Origin: Clostridiales bacterium
Lineage (GTDB): Bacteria; Bacillota; Clostridia; Christensenellales; UBA1242
DNA length: 64,000 nt
Assembly: GCA_918292005.1 (NCBI GenBank)
Contig: CAKJZJ010000003.1
Location: 91,617 to 155,616 of the forward strand
Direction: 5' to 3'
The position numbers and the translations under genes were made by a program. The notes under the pieces were generated by a model, which was not told where the DNA came from, searched no databases, and saw only the letters and a list, made by a program, of their open reading frames with translations. Within the stretch, counting starts at the first letter, position 1. Each line of letters begins with the position of its first letter. Positions 54,209 to 62,257 of this stretch are shown piece by piece.

Positions 54209-55054
54209 ATGATAAAATTTGGACCAGCAGGAAATTGTAAAACATTCCATGATGAGGGTTATAATAAAACAATAGAAGCACCTGCATGGTTAAAAGCAAA
54301 GGGCTTGGATGCATATGAATACTCTTTTGGCAAGGGTTTTACTTTGCCAGATGATACAGCCGTTGCTATTGGCGAAGAAATGAAAAAATACGGCATAACT
54401 ATATCCATTCATGCTCCATATTATATTAATTTTGCAAATCCTGATGACGAGATGGCAGAAAAAAGTTATGGATATGTATTAGAGAGTCTAAGAAAATTAC
54501 GCCTAGTTGGTGGCAATCAATTAGTAGTGCATCCTGCATCTCAAGGTAAAATGTCTAGATCTGAAGCAGTCGAACTGTGCAAGAAACGTTTAAATATCTT
54601 GAAAGATAAAATAATTGCTGCTGGATATGACGATATGTATGTTTGTCTGGAAACTATGGGTAAAATGGCTCAAATTGGTACTTATGAAGAAATAATTGAT
54701 TTCTGTACCATATATGATCATTATCTACCAACATTTGATTTTGGACATATTAATGCACTTACACAAGGTACTCTAAAAACAGAAGCGGATTATAGAAAGA
54801 TTTTGGATTGTTGTATCTCTAAAATAGGTATTGAGAGAACCAGAATGTCACATATTCATTTCAGTAAAATAGAATATTCCAGTAAGGGTGAAGTAAAGCA
54901 TTTGACTTTAGAAGATACTGTTTATGGTCCAGAGTTTGAGCCTTTGGCTAGAGTTTTAAAAGAATATGGTATGGATAGTGTCGTAATATGTGAGAGCAAA
55001 GAGTACATGGGTAGAGATGCTATAGAATTAAAACGAATATATGATAATGTATAG
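54209..55054 (+). CDS. nfo: Endonuclease IV-like TIM-barrel AP endonuclease
   Basis: 281 aa. AP endonuclease family 2 (Nfo). Metal-binding residues are in SIHAPYYINFANP, VVHPAS, CLETMGKMAQIGTYEEI, FDFGHINAL, HIHFSK and CESK, the usual ordered His/Glu/Asp set. The start KFGPAGNCKTFHDEGYNKTIEAP and length match a subgroup of Firmicutes Nfo-like proteins rather than classic E. coli Nfo. It would cleave abasic sites in DNA. Cotranscribed with truB. Activity is by family. Confidence 0.88.
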   Translation: MIKFGPAGNCKTFHDEGYNKTIEAPAWLKAKGLDAYEYSFGKGFTLPDDTAVAIGEEMKKYGITISIHAPYYINFANPDDEMAEKSYGYVLESLRKLRLVGGNQLVVHPASQGKMSRSEAVELCKKRLNILKDKIIAAGYDDMYVCLETMGKMAQIGTYEEIIDFCTIYDHYLPTFDFGHINALTQGTLKTEADYRKILDCCISKIGIERTRMSHIHFSKIEYSSKGEVKHLTLEDTVYGPEFEPLARVLKEYGMDSVVICESKEYMGRDAIELKRIYDNV

Positions 55055-55092
55055 TTTTGAATAATTTTTTGTTGAAAAATATATAAAAAAAT

Positions 55093-55128
55093 AGTATGTA
55101 GAATGTTTTTTCTACATACTTTTTTTGT
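55093..55128 (+). terminator. Intrinsic terminator after the endonuclease IV-like gene
   Basis: AGTATGTAGA...TCTACATACT with 8-nt loop, then seven T. Confidence 0.9.
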
Positions 55129-55131
55129 CTT

Positions 55132-55162
55132 TATATAATTTGATTTGTTGCATAATACAATA
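55132..55162 (+). promoter_or_regulatory. Possible sigma-E-type promoter of the spoIIIA operon
   Basis: TATATAA followed about 15 bp later by CATAATACAAT, resembling a sigma-E -35/-10 pair (CATACAAT-like -10), ~20 bp before spoIIIAA. spoIIIA is sigma-E-dependent in Bacillus. Match is loose. Confidence 0.35.
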
Positions 55163-55178
55163 CAAAAAAGGTGGTATT

Positions 55179-56090
55179 ATGTTAGAAAATATTTTGCCCA
55201 ATGATTTGTGTAAAGCCCTAGATCAAATACCCTATAAAAATCTATGTGAGATGCGACTTAGAGCCAATGATAGTGTCGTGGTAAATGTATTGGGCGAAAA
55301 TTACTATTTATGTAATGATAGATTGTCGTTATCTTCGTACAATGCCATACAGGTGTCTTTAGGGACTATTAATGCTATTTTACAGAGAATGAGCAATAAT
55401 TCTATCTACACCATTAATGACGATATTATTAATGGTTTTGTCACTATTTCTGGTGGTATTAGGGTGGGTGTATGTGGTGAAGTCGTTTCTATTGATGGTA
55501 AAATTAAAACAATTAAAAATATATCATCAATGAATTTTCGTTTTCCACACTTTATTAAAAATTGTAGTCTAAATATATATCCATATTTGGTTAAGAATGG
55601 GAATGTATATAATACTCTCATTATGTCTAAGCCAGGTGCCGGTAAAACCACATATCTGAGAGATATTGTTTATCAATTAAGCCAAAAAGAAAAAATGAAA
55701 AACATTTTGCTAATAGATGAGAGAAAAGAATTATCTAGTATATTCGATGGTTGTGATGTAATTAATATCAAAAATATTGATGTTTATAGCAATTCCAGCA
55801 AAAAATTTGCTTTTAATAATGGAATTAGGTCAATGAATCCAGATGTGATAATTACCGATGAGATTAATATAGAAAAGGATATAGAAGATATAGAAAATGC
55901 TATCACATCGGGTGTAAGTATCATCGCCACATTACATGCAGGTAATATAGAAGATTTACGACATAAGCCGGCTTTTGAACGAATTTTAGCCAATAAATTA
56001 TTTGATAGATATGTTGTTCTATCTGATAGTAGTGGGATAGGAACATGTGAAGGTGTATATAATGAAAATCTAATATGCATCGGAGTATGA
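55179..56090 (+). CDS. spoIIIAA: Stage III sporulation protein AA (secretion-type ATPase)
   Basis: 303 aa from ATG 55179 after AAGGTGG; the longer frame from 55125 lacks a ribosome binding site. Walker A KPGAGKTT at 151-158 and Walker B-like DVIITDEI, with FVTISGGIRVGVCGEV before. It is the cytosolic ATPase of the mother-cell feeding-tube channel that links mother cell and forespore. Starts the eight-gene spoIIIA operon. Length is close to B. subtilis. Confidence 0.94.
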   Translation: MLENILPNDLCKALDQIPYKNLCEMRLRANDSVVVNVLGENYYLCNDRLSLSSYNAIQVSLGTINAILQRMSNNSIYTINDDIINGFVTISGGIRVGVCGEVVSIDGKIKTIKNISSMNFRFPHFIKNCSLNIYPYLVKNGNVYNTLIMSKPGAGKTTYLRDIVYQLSQKEKMKNILLIDERKELSSIFDGCDVINIKNIDVYSNSSKKFAFNNGIRSMNPDVIITDEINIEKDIEDIENAITSGVSIIATLHAGNIEDLRHKPAFERILANKLFDRYVVLSDSSGIGTCEGVYNENLICIGV

Positions 56091-56091
56091 T

Positions 56092-56550
56092 ATGAAATTT
56101 CTGCTCATAGTAATATTATTTTGCTTATTTATTTGTATAGCCGTGATAATATATAAAATATTTCAGATAAGATATCATCTGTTTAAAGATCTGTCTTATA
56201 TCATTAGTCAAATTAAAAATGACGTAACATACAATAAAAACACTATTGATACAATACTCACGAGAGTATCTGGGGAATTGAATGATACTACTATAAAAGT
56301 ACTAAAATATAATTCAAAATCAAATTTTTGGTCATATTGTTTGTCTAGTAAAGAGCGAGTCACTATTAGACAAATGTTTGATAGTTTTGGAAAAGGAGAT
56401 ATTGGATATGAATTATCCAATTTGGATTATTACAAAAGGGTAATAGATAATTATGAATCTAGGGCGAAATACAATTTTGAGAAGAATGCAATGATGTATT
56501 TTAAACTTATAATTGGCTTTGGATTGATATTTTGCATAATACTGGTTTAA
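56092..56550 (+). CDS. spoIIIAB: Stage III sporulation protein AB
   Basis: 152 aa. N-terminal membrane helix (about 3-21, LLIVILFCLFICIAVIIY), a cytoplasmic-type helical bundle and a C-terminal helix (LIIGFGLIFCIILV), as in the GspF-like SpoIIIAB. Starts 1 nt after spoIIIAA. Identified mainly by order, length and membrane layout. Confidence 0.88.
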   Translation: MKFLLIVILFCLFICIAVIIYKIFQIRYHLFKDLSYIISQIKNDVTYNKNTIDTILTRVSGELNDTTIKVLKYNSKSNFWSYCLSSKERVTIRQMFDSFGKGDIGYELSNLDYYKRVIDNYESRAKYNFEKNAMMYFKLIIGFGLIFCIILV

Positions 56551-56559
56551 GGGTGAAAA

Positions 56560-56757
56560 GTGGATATAGATATTATATTTAAAATTGCTGGTATAGGTAT
56601 TCTTACCGCCATAATAAATCAAATATTAAAGATTGCTGGTAAAGAAGAAATTGCTACTTTTGTTACGATTACAGGTGTTGTAATTGTATTGTTTTCTGTA
56701 GTATCTATGATTAGTGATTTATTCAATACCGTAAAGACTTTGTTCTCTATAAATTAG
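56560..56757 (+). CDS. spoIIIAC: Stage III sporulation protein AC
   Basis: 65 aa, GTG start with AAGGGTG before it. Two membrane helices; the SpoIIIAC pattern IFKIAGIGILTAIINQILKIAGKEEIATFVTITG is clear. It is a small membrane component of the channel. Confidence 0.93.
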   Translation: MDIDIIFKIAGIGILTAIINQILKIAGKEEIATFVTITGVVIVLFSVVSMISDLFNTVKTLFSIN

Positions 56758-56764
56758 GTGTGGC

Positions 56765-57148
56765 ATGGAACTTATCAAAGTTATTGTTCTGGGTGTTGTA
56801 ATATCATTCGTGGCTGTTTTATTAAAGCAGATTAAACCAGAGTACGCTATTATATGTGTTGTTGTTGGTAGTGTAATTCTTTTGGGTTATATACTTAGTA
56901 GTCTTACTGGTGTGTTTGATTTTTTTCTAAATGTTGTCAATAAAACAGGCGTAAATGAGAGTTTGTTTTATGTTATTTTAAAAATCATTGGTGTTGGTTA
57001 TCTGATAGAATTTTCTGCAGGTGTCTGTATAGATAGTGGTAATACATCTATTGCAGATAAAATAACCTTAGCCGGCAAGATTATTATTCTTTTAATTGGC
57101 TTTCCTGTGATTACAAATTTGTTTAATATGATTTTGGATATGGTTTAA
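56765..57148 (+). CDS. spoIIIAD: Stage III sporulation protein AD
   Basis: 127 aa membrane protein with several helices. VLLKQIKPEYAIICVVVGSVILL and LKIIGVGYLIEFSAGVCIDSGNTSIADKITLAGKIIIL match SpoIIIAD. Stop and spoIIIAE start are adjacent. Confidence 0.93.
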   Translation: MELIKVIVLGVVISFVAVLLKQIKPEYAIICVVVGSVILLGYILSSLTGVFDFFLNVVNKTGVNESLFYVILKIIGVGYLIEFSAGVCIDSGNTSIADKITLAGKIIILLIGFPVITNLFNMILDMV

Positions 57149-58369
57149 ATGTATCAATATGTACATATATATCAAAAAAACAATTCAATAAAGCATGTAA
57201 AAATCAAATTGTTTATTATTGTTATCTGCTTAATTTTGTCTTTGTTATTTACAATCAAAATACCATATTATGTGTCTGCTGATAATAACGAAGATAGTAT
57301 ATCAACGTCTGTAAATGAAATAATCGAAAAAATAGACTTTGCTCAATTACAAACGATTGTTGATGATTTGGACGATATCAATATATTTCAGACAGATATA
57401 AAAGATAAAGTAAGCAATATAATTAATGGTAAATATTTTACTAATTATTCGAGTGTTTTTACGGGTATTATGACTATTGCATTTGCCGATATTAGAAATT
57501 TTTTGCCTATATTATTTACGCTAATTGCAATAGGACTATTATCTAGCATACTTATCAATCTTAATTCTACAAAGTCTAGCACGGGTATTCAAGAAGTTAT
57601 TCGCTTTGTGTGTTTTGCAACTGCAGTAATGGTAGTTCTAGCATCTTTTAAAAAAATGCTTATAAATACATCGGGTGTTCTAGAGAGTTTAACTAAACAA
57701 ATTCAAATTGTTTTTCCAATACTTATCACGCTTCTTACTTCAATAGGTTCATTATCATCTGTTGCGATTTACAGACCATTGGTTGCAGTACTCAGCATGG
57801 TATCTAGTTTTGTCTTTAGCAAATTTTTATATCCAATTTTTATCTTGATTTTATTATTAACTATAGTAGGTAATCTATCTAGTAGTGTCAAATTAAATAA
57901 ATTGACCGAATTTTTCTCATCTTTGTTTAAATGGTCGGTGGGTATTGTATTTACTTTGTTTACGGGGTTTTTATCAATTCAGGGTATCAGTGCAGGCAAA
58001 TTTGATAATATTAGCATCAAAGCAACTAAATTTGCAGTTAAAAGTTATATACCACTCATTGGTGGATATATTTCTGATGGAATGGATTTTATAGTGCTAG
58101 GTTCTGTGTTGGTTAAAAATACAATCGGTCTAATCGGAGTATTGGTTATTTTTGTAACAATTATTTCACCAGTTTTACATATGTTATTATTCAAATTTAC
58201 TTTACAATTAGCATCAGGTATTCTGGAAGTTTCTAGTGAAAGTAAAATTAGTAATTTTTTAAGTAGTTGTTCTAAACTGATGATTTATCCCATTGTCATA
58301 TTATTAGCAGTGGCATTTATGTACGTTATAACTATTGCTTTGATTATGTGTACAGCCAATATATTTTAG
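57149..58369 (+). CDS. spoIIIAE: Stage III sporulation protein AE
   Basis: 406 aa. An N-terminal signal-like helix (about 20-42, ending YYVSADN) is followed by a soluble segment and about six or seven membrane helices. The conserved block FAVKSYIPLIGGYISDGMDFIVLGSVLVKN is diagnostic. It is the largest membrane component of the channel. Confidence 0.92.
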   Translation: MYQYVHIYQKNNSIKHVKIKLFIIVICLILSLLFTIKIPYYVSADNNEDSISTSVNEIIEKIDFAQLQTIVDDLDDINIFQTDIKDKVSNIINGKYFTNYSSVFTGIMTIAFADIRNFLPILFTLIAIGLLSSILINLNSTKSSTGIQEVIRFVCFATAVMVVLASFKKMLINTSGVLESLTKQIQIVFPILITLLTSIGSLSSVAIYRPLVAVLSMVSSFVFSKFLYPIFILILLLTIVGNLSSSVKLNKLTEFFSSLFKWSVGIVFTLFTGFLSIQGISAGKFDNISIKATKFAVKSYIPLIGGYISDGMDFIVLGSVLVKNTIGLIGVLVIFVTIISPVLHMLLFKFTLQLASGILEVSSESKISNFLSSCSKLMIYPIVILLAVAFMYVITIALIMCTANIF

Positions 58370-58379
58370 TGGAGAAATT

Positions 58380-58835
58380 ATGAGTGCGTGGTTATTAAAA
58401 ATAATTGGTGTTGTATTTTTAGGTGTAATGGTCGATATATTATATCCTAATGGTACAACTAATAAATTTTGTAAAGGAATATTTTCTCTTATAACTTTAT
58501 TGGTAATTATTAGTCCGATTTTTAATATTAATTTGGATACAATTAAAGGTCAAAATGAATCAATAGTAGTTTCTAGTGATTATAAAACAGTCAATGACAG
58601 ACTGCTAAAATCCGAGATTGATATCATTCTAGATGAATATGATATTAATGATGCTACTGTCGAAATAGATAGTATTCTGACAAATGGTGAATATTATCTA
58701 TCAAATATCTATGTGGACATTGGTAATATAGTTCTATCGGATTTTGATGTGAATATAAATATTTATGAAGATATGGCAGAAAAGATTTCAAAAGCGATAG
58801 GGATAGAAAAAGACAAGGTGATTGTATATGGTTAA
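58380..58835 (+). CDS. spoIIIAF: Stage III sporulation protein AF
   Basis: 151 aa. Two N-terminal membrane helices with VVFLGVMVDILYPNGTTNKFCKGIFSLITLLVIISPI, then a ring-building-motif-like soluble domain. Overlaps spoIIIAG by 8 nt. Confidence 0.9.
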   Translation: MSAWLLKIIGVVFLGVMVDILYPNGTTNKFCKGIFSLITLLVIISPIFNINLDTIKGQNESIVVSSDYKTVNDRLLKSEIDIILDEYDINDATVEIDSILTNGEYYLSNIYVDIGNIVLSDFDVNINIYEDMAEKISKAIGIEKDKVIVYG

Positions 58836-59424
58836 TGAAGTATTAAAGATTTCAGATATTACGAGCAATCCAAATTTCAATGAAAAAAAAGAAAAACCAA
58901 CAAACAAGTTTAAAGCGATTGTTAAAAAGTATTTCAAAGTAATACTACTTGCAATTCTTATGCTTGTTGGTGTCGTAGCATATTTTACTTTGACTTCTAA
59001 ACCAAATACAAAGGTGTCTGCATCAAAAACCATATCAAACAAATACATTACAACCATGGAGTATTGTGATGACCTAGAGCAGAAATTAACCAAGGTATTG
59101 TCTAGAGTAAAGGGTGCTGGTAATGTAAGTGTAATGATTACTTTAGACGGTAGTCCAGAGATAAAATATGCTAGTGATGAAGATTCTAGGACAAGCAGTA
59201 ATTCTGGGAGCACGACTACTACATCATCGTCAACACCCATAATAGTAAATAGTGGTGGTGAATCTACTCCACTGATAACTAGCGAGAGTTTGCCCGAAGT
59301 AAAGGGGGTGATAGTGGTTTCAAGTGGTGCATCTGATATAAGTATCAAATTAGACATCTTGAATGCAGTATCTACTTTGCTTGATATATCTAGAGAAAAG
59401 GTAATTGTATTAAAAGGAATATAA
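58828..59424 (+). CDS. spoIIIAG: Stage III sporulation protein AG
   Basis: 198 aa from ATG 58828 (AAGGTG upstream). One membrane helix (about 36-55), then an extracytoplasmic part: a YCDDLEQKLTKVLSRVKGAGNVSVMITLDG segment, a Ser/Thr-rich linker (about 120-150) and PEVKGVIVVSSGA...DILNAVSTLLDISREKVIV. SpoIIIAG forms a large oligomeric ring in the intermembrane space. All expected parts are present. Confidence 0.94.
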   Translation: MVNEVLKISDITSNPNFNEKKEKPTNKFKAIVKKYFKVILLAILMLVGVVAYFTLTSKPNTKVSASKTISNKYITTMEYCDDLEQKLTKVLSRVKGAGNVSVMITLDGSPEIKYASDEDSRTSSNSGSTTTTSSSTPIIVNSGGESTPLITSESLPEVKGVIVVSSGASDISIKLDILNAVSTLLDISREKVIVLKGI

Positions 59425-59436
59425 AAGGAGTGTATT

Positions 59437-59958
59437 ATGAAAAATATTTTTAAAAGAGAAAAGAAAGAACGTGTTCATAAAAAATTGTCTAGCAAGGCAA
59501 AAAAGATTATTGTTTTAGGTTGTTTTTGTGCGTTGCTACTCATAACAGGTGGGGTAAATATTTATCTAAATAGTCTAACCACTACCGAAACAAAAGCAAG
59601 TGTGCAGTCCACCGGCAATTTTTTCACCAATTATAGAGTGGATAGGACAGAGACTAGACGTCAAGAAATATTGTATCTAGATGCAATTATTGCTAGTGAT
59701 GCGACCAGTGCCGAAGCCAAAGCCAATGCAGAAGCAGAAAGACAGAGACTAGTTGCAAATATGGATATGGTATTGAATATCGAATCACTCATTAGGGCTA
59801 AAGGATTTACAGAAGCAGTAGTATCTGCTAGTGCCAATAATATTAGTGTGATGGTAGAGACTTCTGGTCTTACAAAAAATGAAGTAGCACAGATAGTAGA
59901 TATTGTAAAGTCCAATTCAGATTATTCTATTGATGCTATTAAGATAATTGAAGTATAG
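59437..59958 (+). CDS. spoIIIAH: Stage III sporulation protein AH
   Basis: 173 aa. Basic N-terminus, one membrane helix (about 22-44), a coiled region rich in Ala/Glu (YLDAIIASDATSAEAKANAEAE) and a C-terminal ring-building domain ending VDIVKSNSDYSIDAIKIIEV. SpoIIIAH binds SpoIIQ from the forespore, joining the two membranes. AAAAGGAGTG precedes the start. spoIIQ is not in the window. Last gene of the operon. Confidence 0.94.
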   Translation: MKNIFKREKKERVHKKLSSKAKKIIVLGCFCALLLITGGVNIYLNSLTTTETKASVQSTGNFFTNYRVDRTETRRQEILYLDAIIASDATSAEAKANAEAERQRLVANMDMVLNIESLIRAKGFTEAVVSASANNISVMVETSGLTKNEVAQIVDIVKSNSDYSIDAIKIIEV

Positions 59959-59991
59959 CAAAAAAATACATTATATTCTTATTTTATCCAA

Positions 59992-60020
59992 TTGCATAAT
60001 TTATTACAATGTGTTATATT
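59992..60020 (+). promoter_or_regulatory. Predicted promoter of asp23 (yqhY)-nusB-xseAB
   Basis: TTGCAT (59992-59997), 17-bp spacer, TATATT (60015-60020), 34 bp before the start. Confidence 0.6.
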
Positions 60021-60053
60021 ATTATAAATAATGTAATTATAGGGTTTTTGGAT

Positions 60054-60431
60054 ATGATGTACGATAATAAAAGCAATATTAAAAAGCAAGCAAAAGGTAA
60101 TGTTACATATGGTAGTAATATTGTTCTATCTGTAATCAATCTTGCAACAAAAGAGATTGCTGGCGTCAGTGGTATTGTTAGCAAATTCAATGGCGTGCTT
60201 AAAAGATGGTTCAGTAATAATTATTACGAAGGCGTAAAAATTTCTTACGCAAAAGATGGAATGAGTGTAGATGTTTACATTAATGTTTGCTTTGGTTACA
60301 ATGTTACAGAAGTGGCTTATAGAGTACAAGAGAATATTAAAAATAGTTTGTCAGGAATGATTGATATGAAAATTAATCGTATCAATGTCCACGTTCTCGG
60401 TGTTGATTTTCCAAAAGATGAATTGTTATAA
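60054..60431 (+). CDS. Asp23/Gls24 family protein (YqhY-like)
   Basis: 125 aa; ATG at 60054 or 60057, weak ribosome binding site (AGGG). Asp23 pattern: GNVTYGSNIVLSVINLATKEIAGVSGIVSKF, then GVKISYAKDGMSVDVYINVCFGYNVTEVAYRVQENIKNSL and NVHVLGVDF. YqhY lies between accBC and nusB in Bacillus, where it relates to acetyl-CoA carboxylase control; accB and accC are absent here, so that role may not apply. Second family member in this window (the other at 12399-12731). Confidence 0.88.
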   Translation: MMYDNKSNIKKQAKGNVTYGSNIVLSVINLATKEIAGVSGIVSKFNGVLKRWFSNNYYEGVKISYAKDGMSVDVYINVCFGYNVTEVAYRVQENIKNSLSGMIDMKINRINVHVLGVDFPKDELL

Positions 60432-60436
60432 TCTTT

Positions 60437-60465
60437 AACCCTTGTTATCCAAGGGTTTCTTTCTT
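60437..60465 (+). terminator. Terminator-like hairpin between yqhY and nusB
   Basis: AACCCTTG-TTATC-CAAGGGTT followed by TCTTTCTTTT. The T run is broken, so partial read-through into nusB is likely. Confidence 0.6.
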
Positions 60466-60481
60466 TTATGGTGAGGTATGT

Positions 60482-60868
60482 ATGAGTAGGAAAAAAAGTA
60501 GAGAGTTTGCATTTAGATTGGTCTTTGAAAAGTTTTTTCACGAGCCGGATGCTGATTTGGAATTTGCAGATGAAGATTTTGTTATCGCAGATGAAGATAA
60601 ACCATTTGTAAATGAATTGATTGGTGGTGTCAATGAACACTATGATGAAATTTTGTCAATCATTAAAGACAATATCGTCGGATACACTTTAGATCGTGTG
60701 TACAAAATTGATTTGGCTATTTTAGTTCTCGCTGTATTTGAATTAAAGTTTTATCCGAATTCCACAAAAGAAGTGGTTATTAATGAAGCGGTAGAATTAT
60801 CTAAAAAGTATTCTACAGAAAAGAGTTTTAGTTTTATAAATGGAGTGCTATCCAAGGTAGTTAATTAA
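60482..60868 (+). CDS. nusB: Transcription antitermination factor NusB
   Basis: 128 aa all-helical protein. KSREFAFRLVFEKFF at the N-terminus and YKIDLAILVLAVFELKFYPNSTKEVVINEAVELSKKYSTEKSFSFINGVLSKV at the C-terminus are the NusB signature. It works with NusE on rRNA operon antitermination. Starts after GGTGAGG; followed by xseA with a 1-nt gap. Confidence 0.95.
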   Translation: MSRKKSREFAFRLVFEKFFHEPDADLEFADEDFVIADEDKPFVNELIGGVNEHYDEILSIIKDNIVGYTLDRVYKIDLAILVLAVFELKFYPNSTKEVVINEAVELSKKYSTEKSFSFINGVLSKVVN

Positions 60869-60869
60869 T

Positions 60870-62042
60870 ATGTCAGAAAGTTATATCTCTGTATCACAAA
60901 TTAATACTTATATTAGAAATATTTTTGAAGCAGAGGTAATGCTCCAAAATATTTGTGTATATGGAGAGATTAGTAGTTATAATATTTCTAATGGTATTGC
61001 ATATTTCAATCTAAAAGATGAGAGTGGATTGCTTAATTGCGTGTTGTTTGGTGCTAAAAATTTTGAAGTGCCACACATAGGCGATATGGTTCTCGTGCGT
61101 GGTTCTGTTAGTTATTATGCCAAGGGTGGCAGATTATCTTTTAATGCAGTATCTATTATGCCGTATGGCAAAGGATTGCTGTATGAAAAGTTTTTGGAAT
61201 TAAAAAATAGACTAGAGTCTGCAGGATATTTTGATGAGAGCAGAAAAAAGGCAATCCCAGATAGATGTCGTAGGATTGGGGTGGTTAGTAGTAGTACAGG
61301 TGCAGTTATTCACGATATTATAGATGTTACTCATCGTAGGAATGATACTATAGACATTGTTTTATTTCCAGTAAAAGTGCAAGGCGTTGGCGCAGAATTT
61401 GAGATAGCCAAAGGTATTGACTTTTTCTCTGAATATCCAGATGTAGATGTAATAATAGTTGCACGTGGTGGTGGTAGTCTAGAAGATCTAGAGCCTTTCA
61501 ATACTGAGATTGTTGCTAATGCTGTATATAGATGTAAAAAACCTTTGGTGTCAGCAGTTGGTCATGAGACAGACTTTACTATAATTGATTTTGTCGCAGA
61601 TCGTAGAGCACCGACACCGTCTGCTGCTGCGGAAATTGTTGCTTGGGATAAAAATGTTGTATTAGAGAGTATTGAAGGACTTTTGTATAATTGTGGCAGA
61701 GAGATTCGTTCTAGGTTTACTGCTATATCCAAAGATATAGATATATTCTATAAGGCAATATCTATGAAGTCTAAAATCAAGTGTCAGGCACTGCTAGGTA
61801 GATTAAATGCTAATGTAGATAAAATAAGTAGATATAAATACGCTCTAGATAATGTTGGTAAAAAAATAGAATTGATCCAGCAGAAGATAGAAAATTACAA
61901 TCCAAAAAACTTGTCCCAGATGGGATATTCCAAAGTTTTGCAGAATAATACTGTGATTAGGTCTATAAATGATATTGACAAAGATGGAGATCTTGTGGTA
62001 TCAATGATAGATGGTGAAATAAAAACCAAGGTGATTAAATGA
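60870..62042 (+). CDS. xseA: Exodeoxyribonuclease VII large subunit
   Basis: 390 aa. N-terminal OB-fold (SQINTYIRNIFEAEVMLQNICVYGEISSYNISNGIAYFNLKDE), nuclease core with RRIGVVSSSTGAVIHDI, ARGGGSLEDLEPFNTE and GHETDFTIIDFVADRRAPTPSAAAE, then a coiled-coil C-terminus. It degrades single-stranded DNA with XseB. Overlaps xseB by 4 nt (ATGA). folD, normally between nusB and xseA, is missing. Slightly short at the C-terminus compared with E. coli. Confidence 0.96.
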   Translation: MSESYISVSQINTYIRNIFEAEVMLQNICVYGEISSYNISNGIAYFNLKDESGLLNCVLFGAKNFEVPHIGDMVLVRGSVSYYAKGGRLSFNAVSIMPYGKGLLYEKFLELKNRLESAGYFDESRKKAIPDRCRRIGVVSSSTGAVIHDIIDVTHRRNDTIDIVLFPVKVQGVGAEFEIAKGIDFFSEYPDVDVIIVARGGGSLEDLEPFNTEIVANAVYRCKKPLVSAVGHETDFTIIDFVADRRAPTPSAAAEIVAWDKNVVLESIEGLLYNCGREIRSRFTAISKDIDIFYKAISMKSKIKCQALLGRLNANVDKISRYKYALDNVGKKIELIQQKIENYNPKNLSQMGYSKVLQNNTVIRSINDIDKDGDLVVSMIDGEIKTKVIK

Positions 62043-62251
62043 GTTTAGATGAAAATATCAAAGAATTAGAGAAAATTGCAAATAAACTAGAAGATGCAAA
62101 TCTATCTATGGAAGAAGGCGTGGCTTTGTATGAAAAAGGTGCCGAGATTGCCAAGGCTTGTTATGATGAACTGAATAAAGTAAAGGGTAAAGTCAATATC
62201 ATAGAGAAAGATTTGGAAAAATACAAAGAAGAGAATTTTGATTGGGAGTAA
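62039..62251 (+). CDS. xseB: Exodeoxyribonuclease VII small subunit
   Basis: 70 aa. LDENIKELEKIANKLEDANLSMEEGVALYEKGAEIAKACYDELNKVKGKV is the XseB pattern. It binds the XseA coiled coil as multiple copies. Coupled to xseA; proS starts 6 nt after it. ispA, dxs and related genes that usually follow are not present. Confidence 0.95.
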   Translation: MSLDENIKELEKIANKLEDANLSMEEGVALYEKGAEIAKACYDELNKVKGKVNIIEKDLEKYKEENFDWE

Positions 62252-62257
62252 TTAGAT

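Noticed and set aside
58788-59357. 189-aa minus-strand frame opposite spoIIIAG
   Set aside because: Lies wholly across spoIIIAF/AG, which have clear family features; no ribosome binding site.
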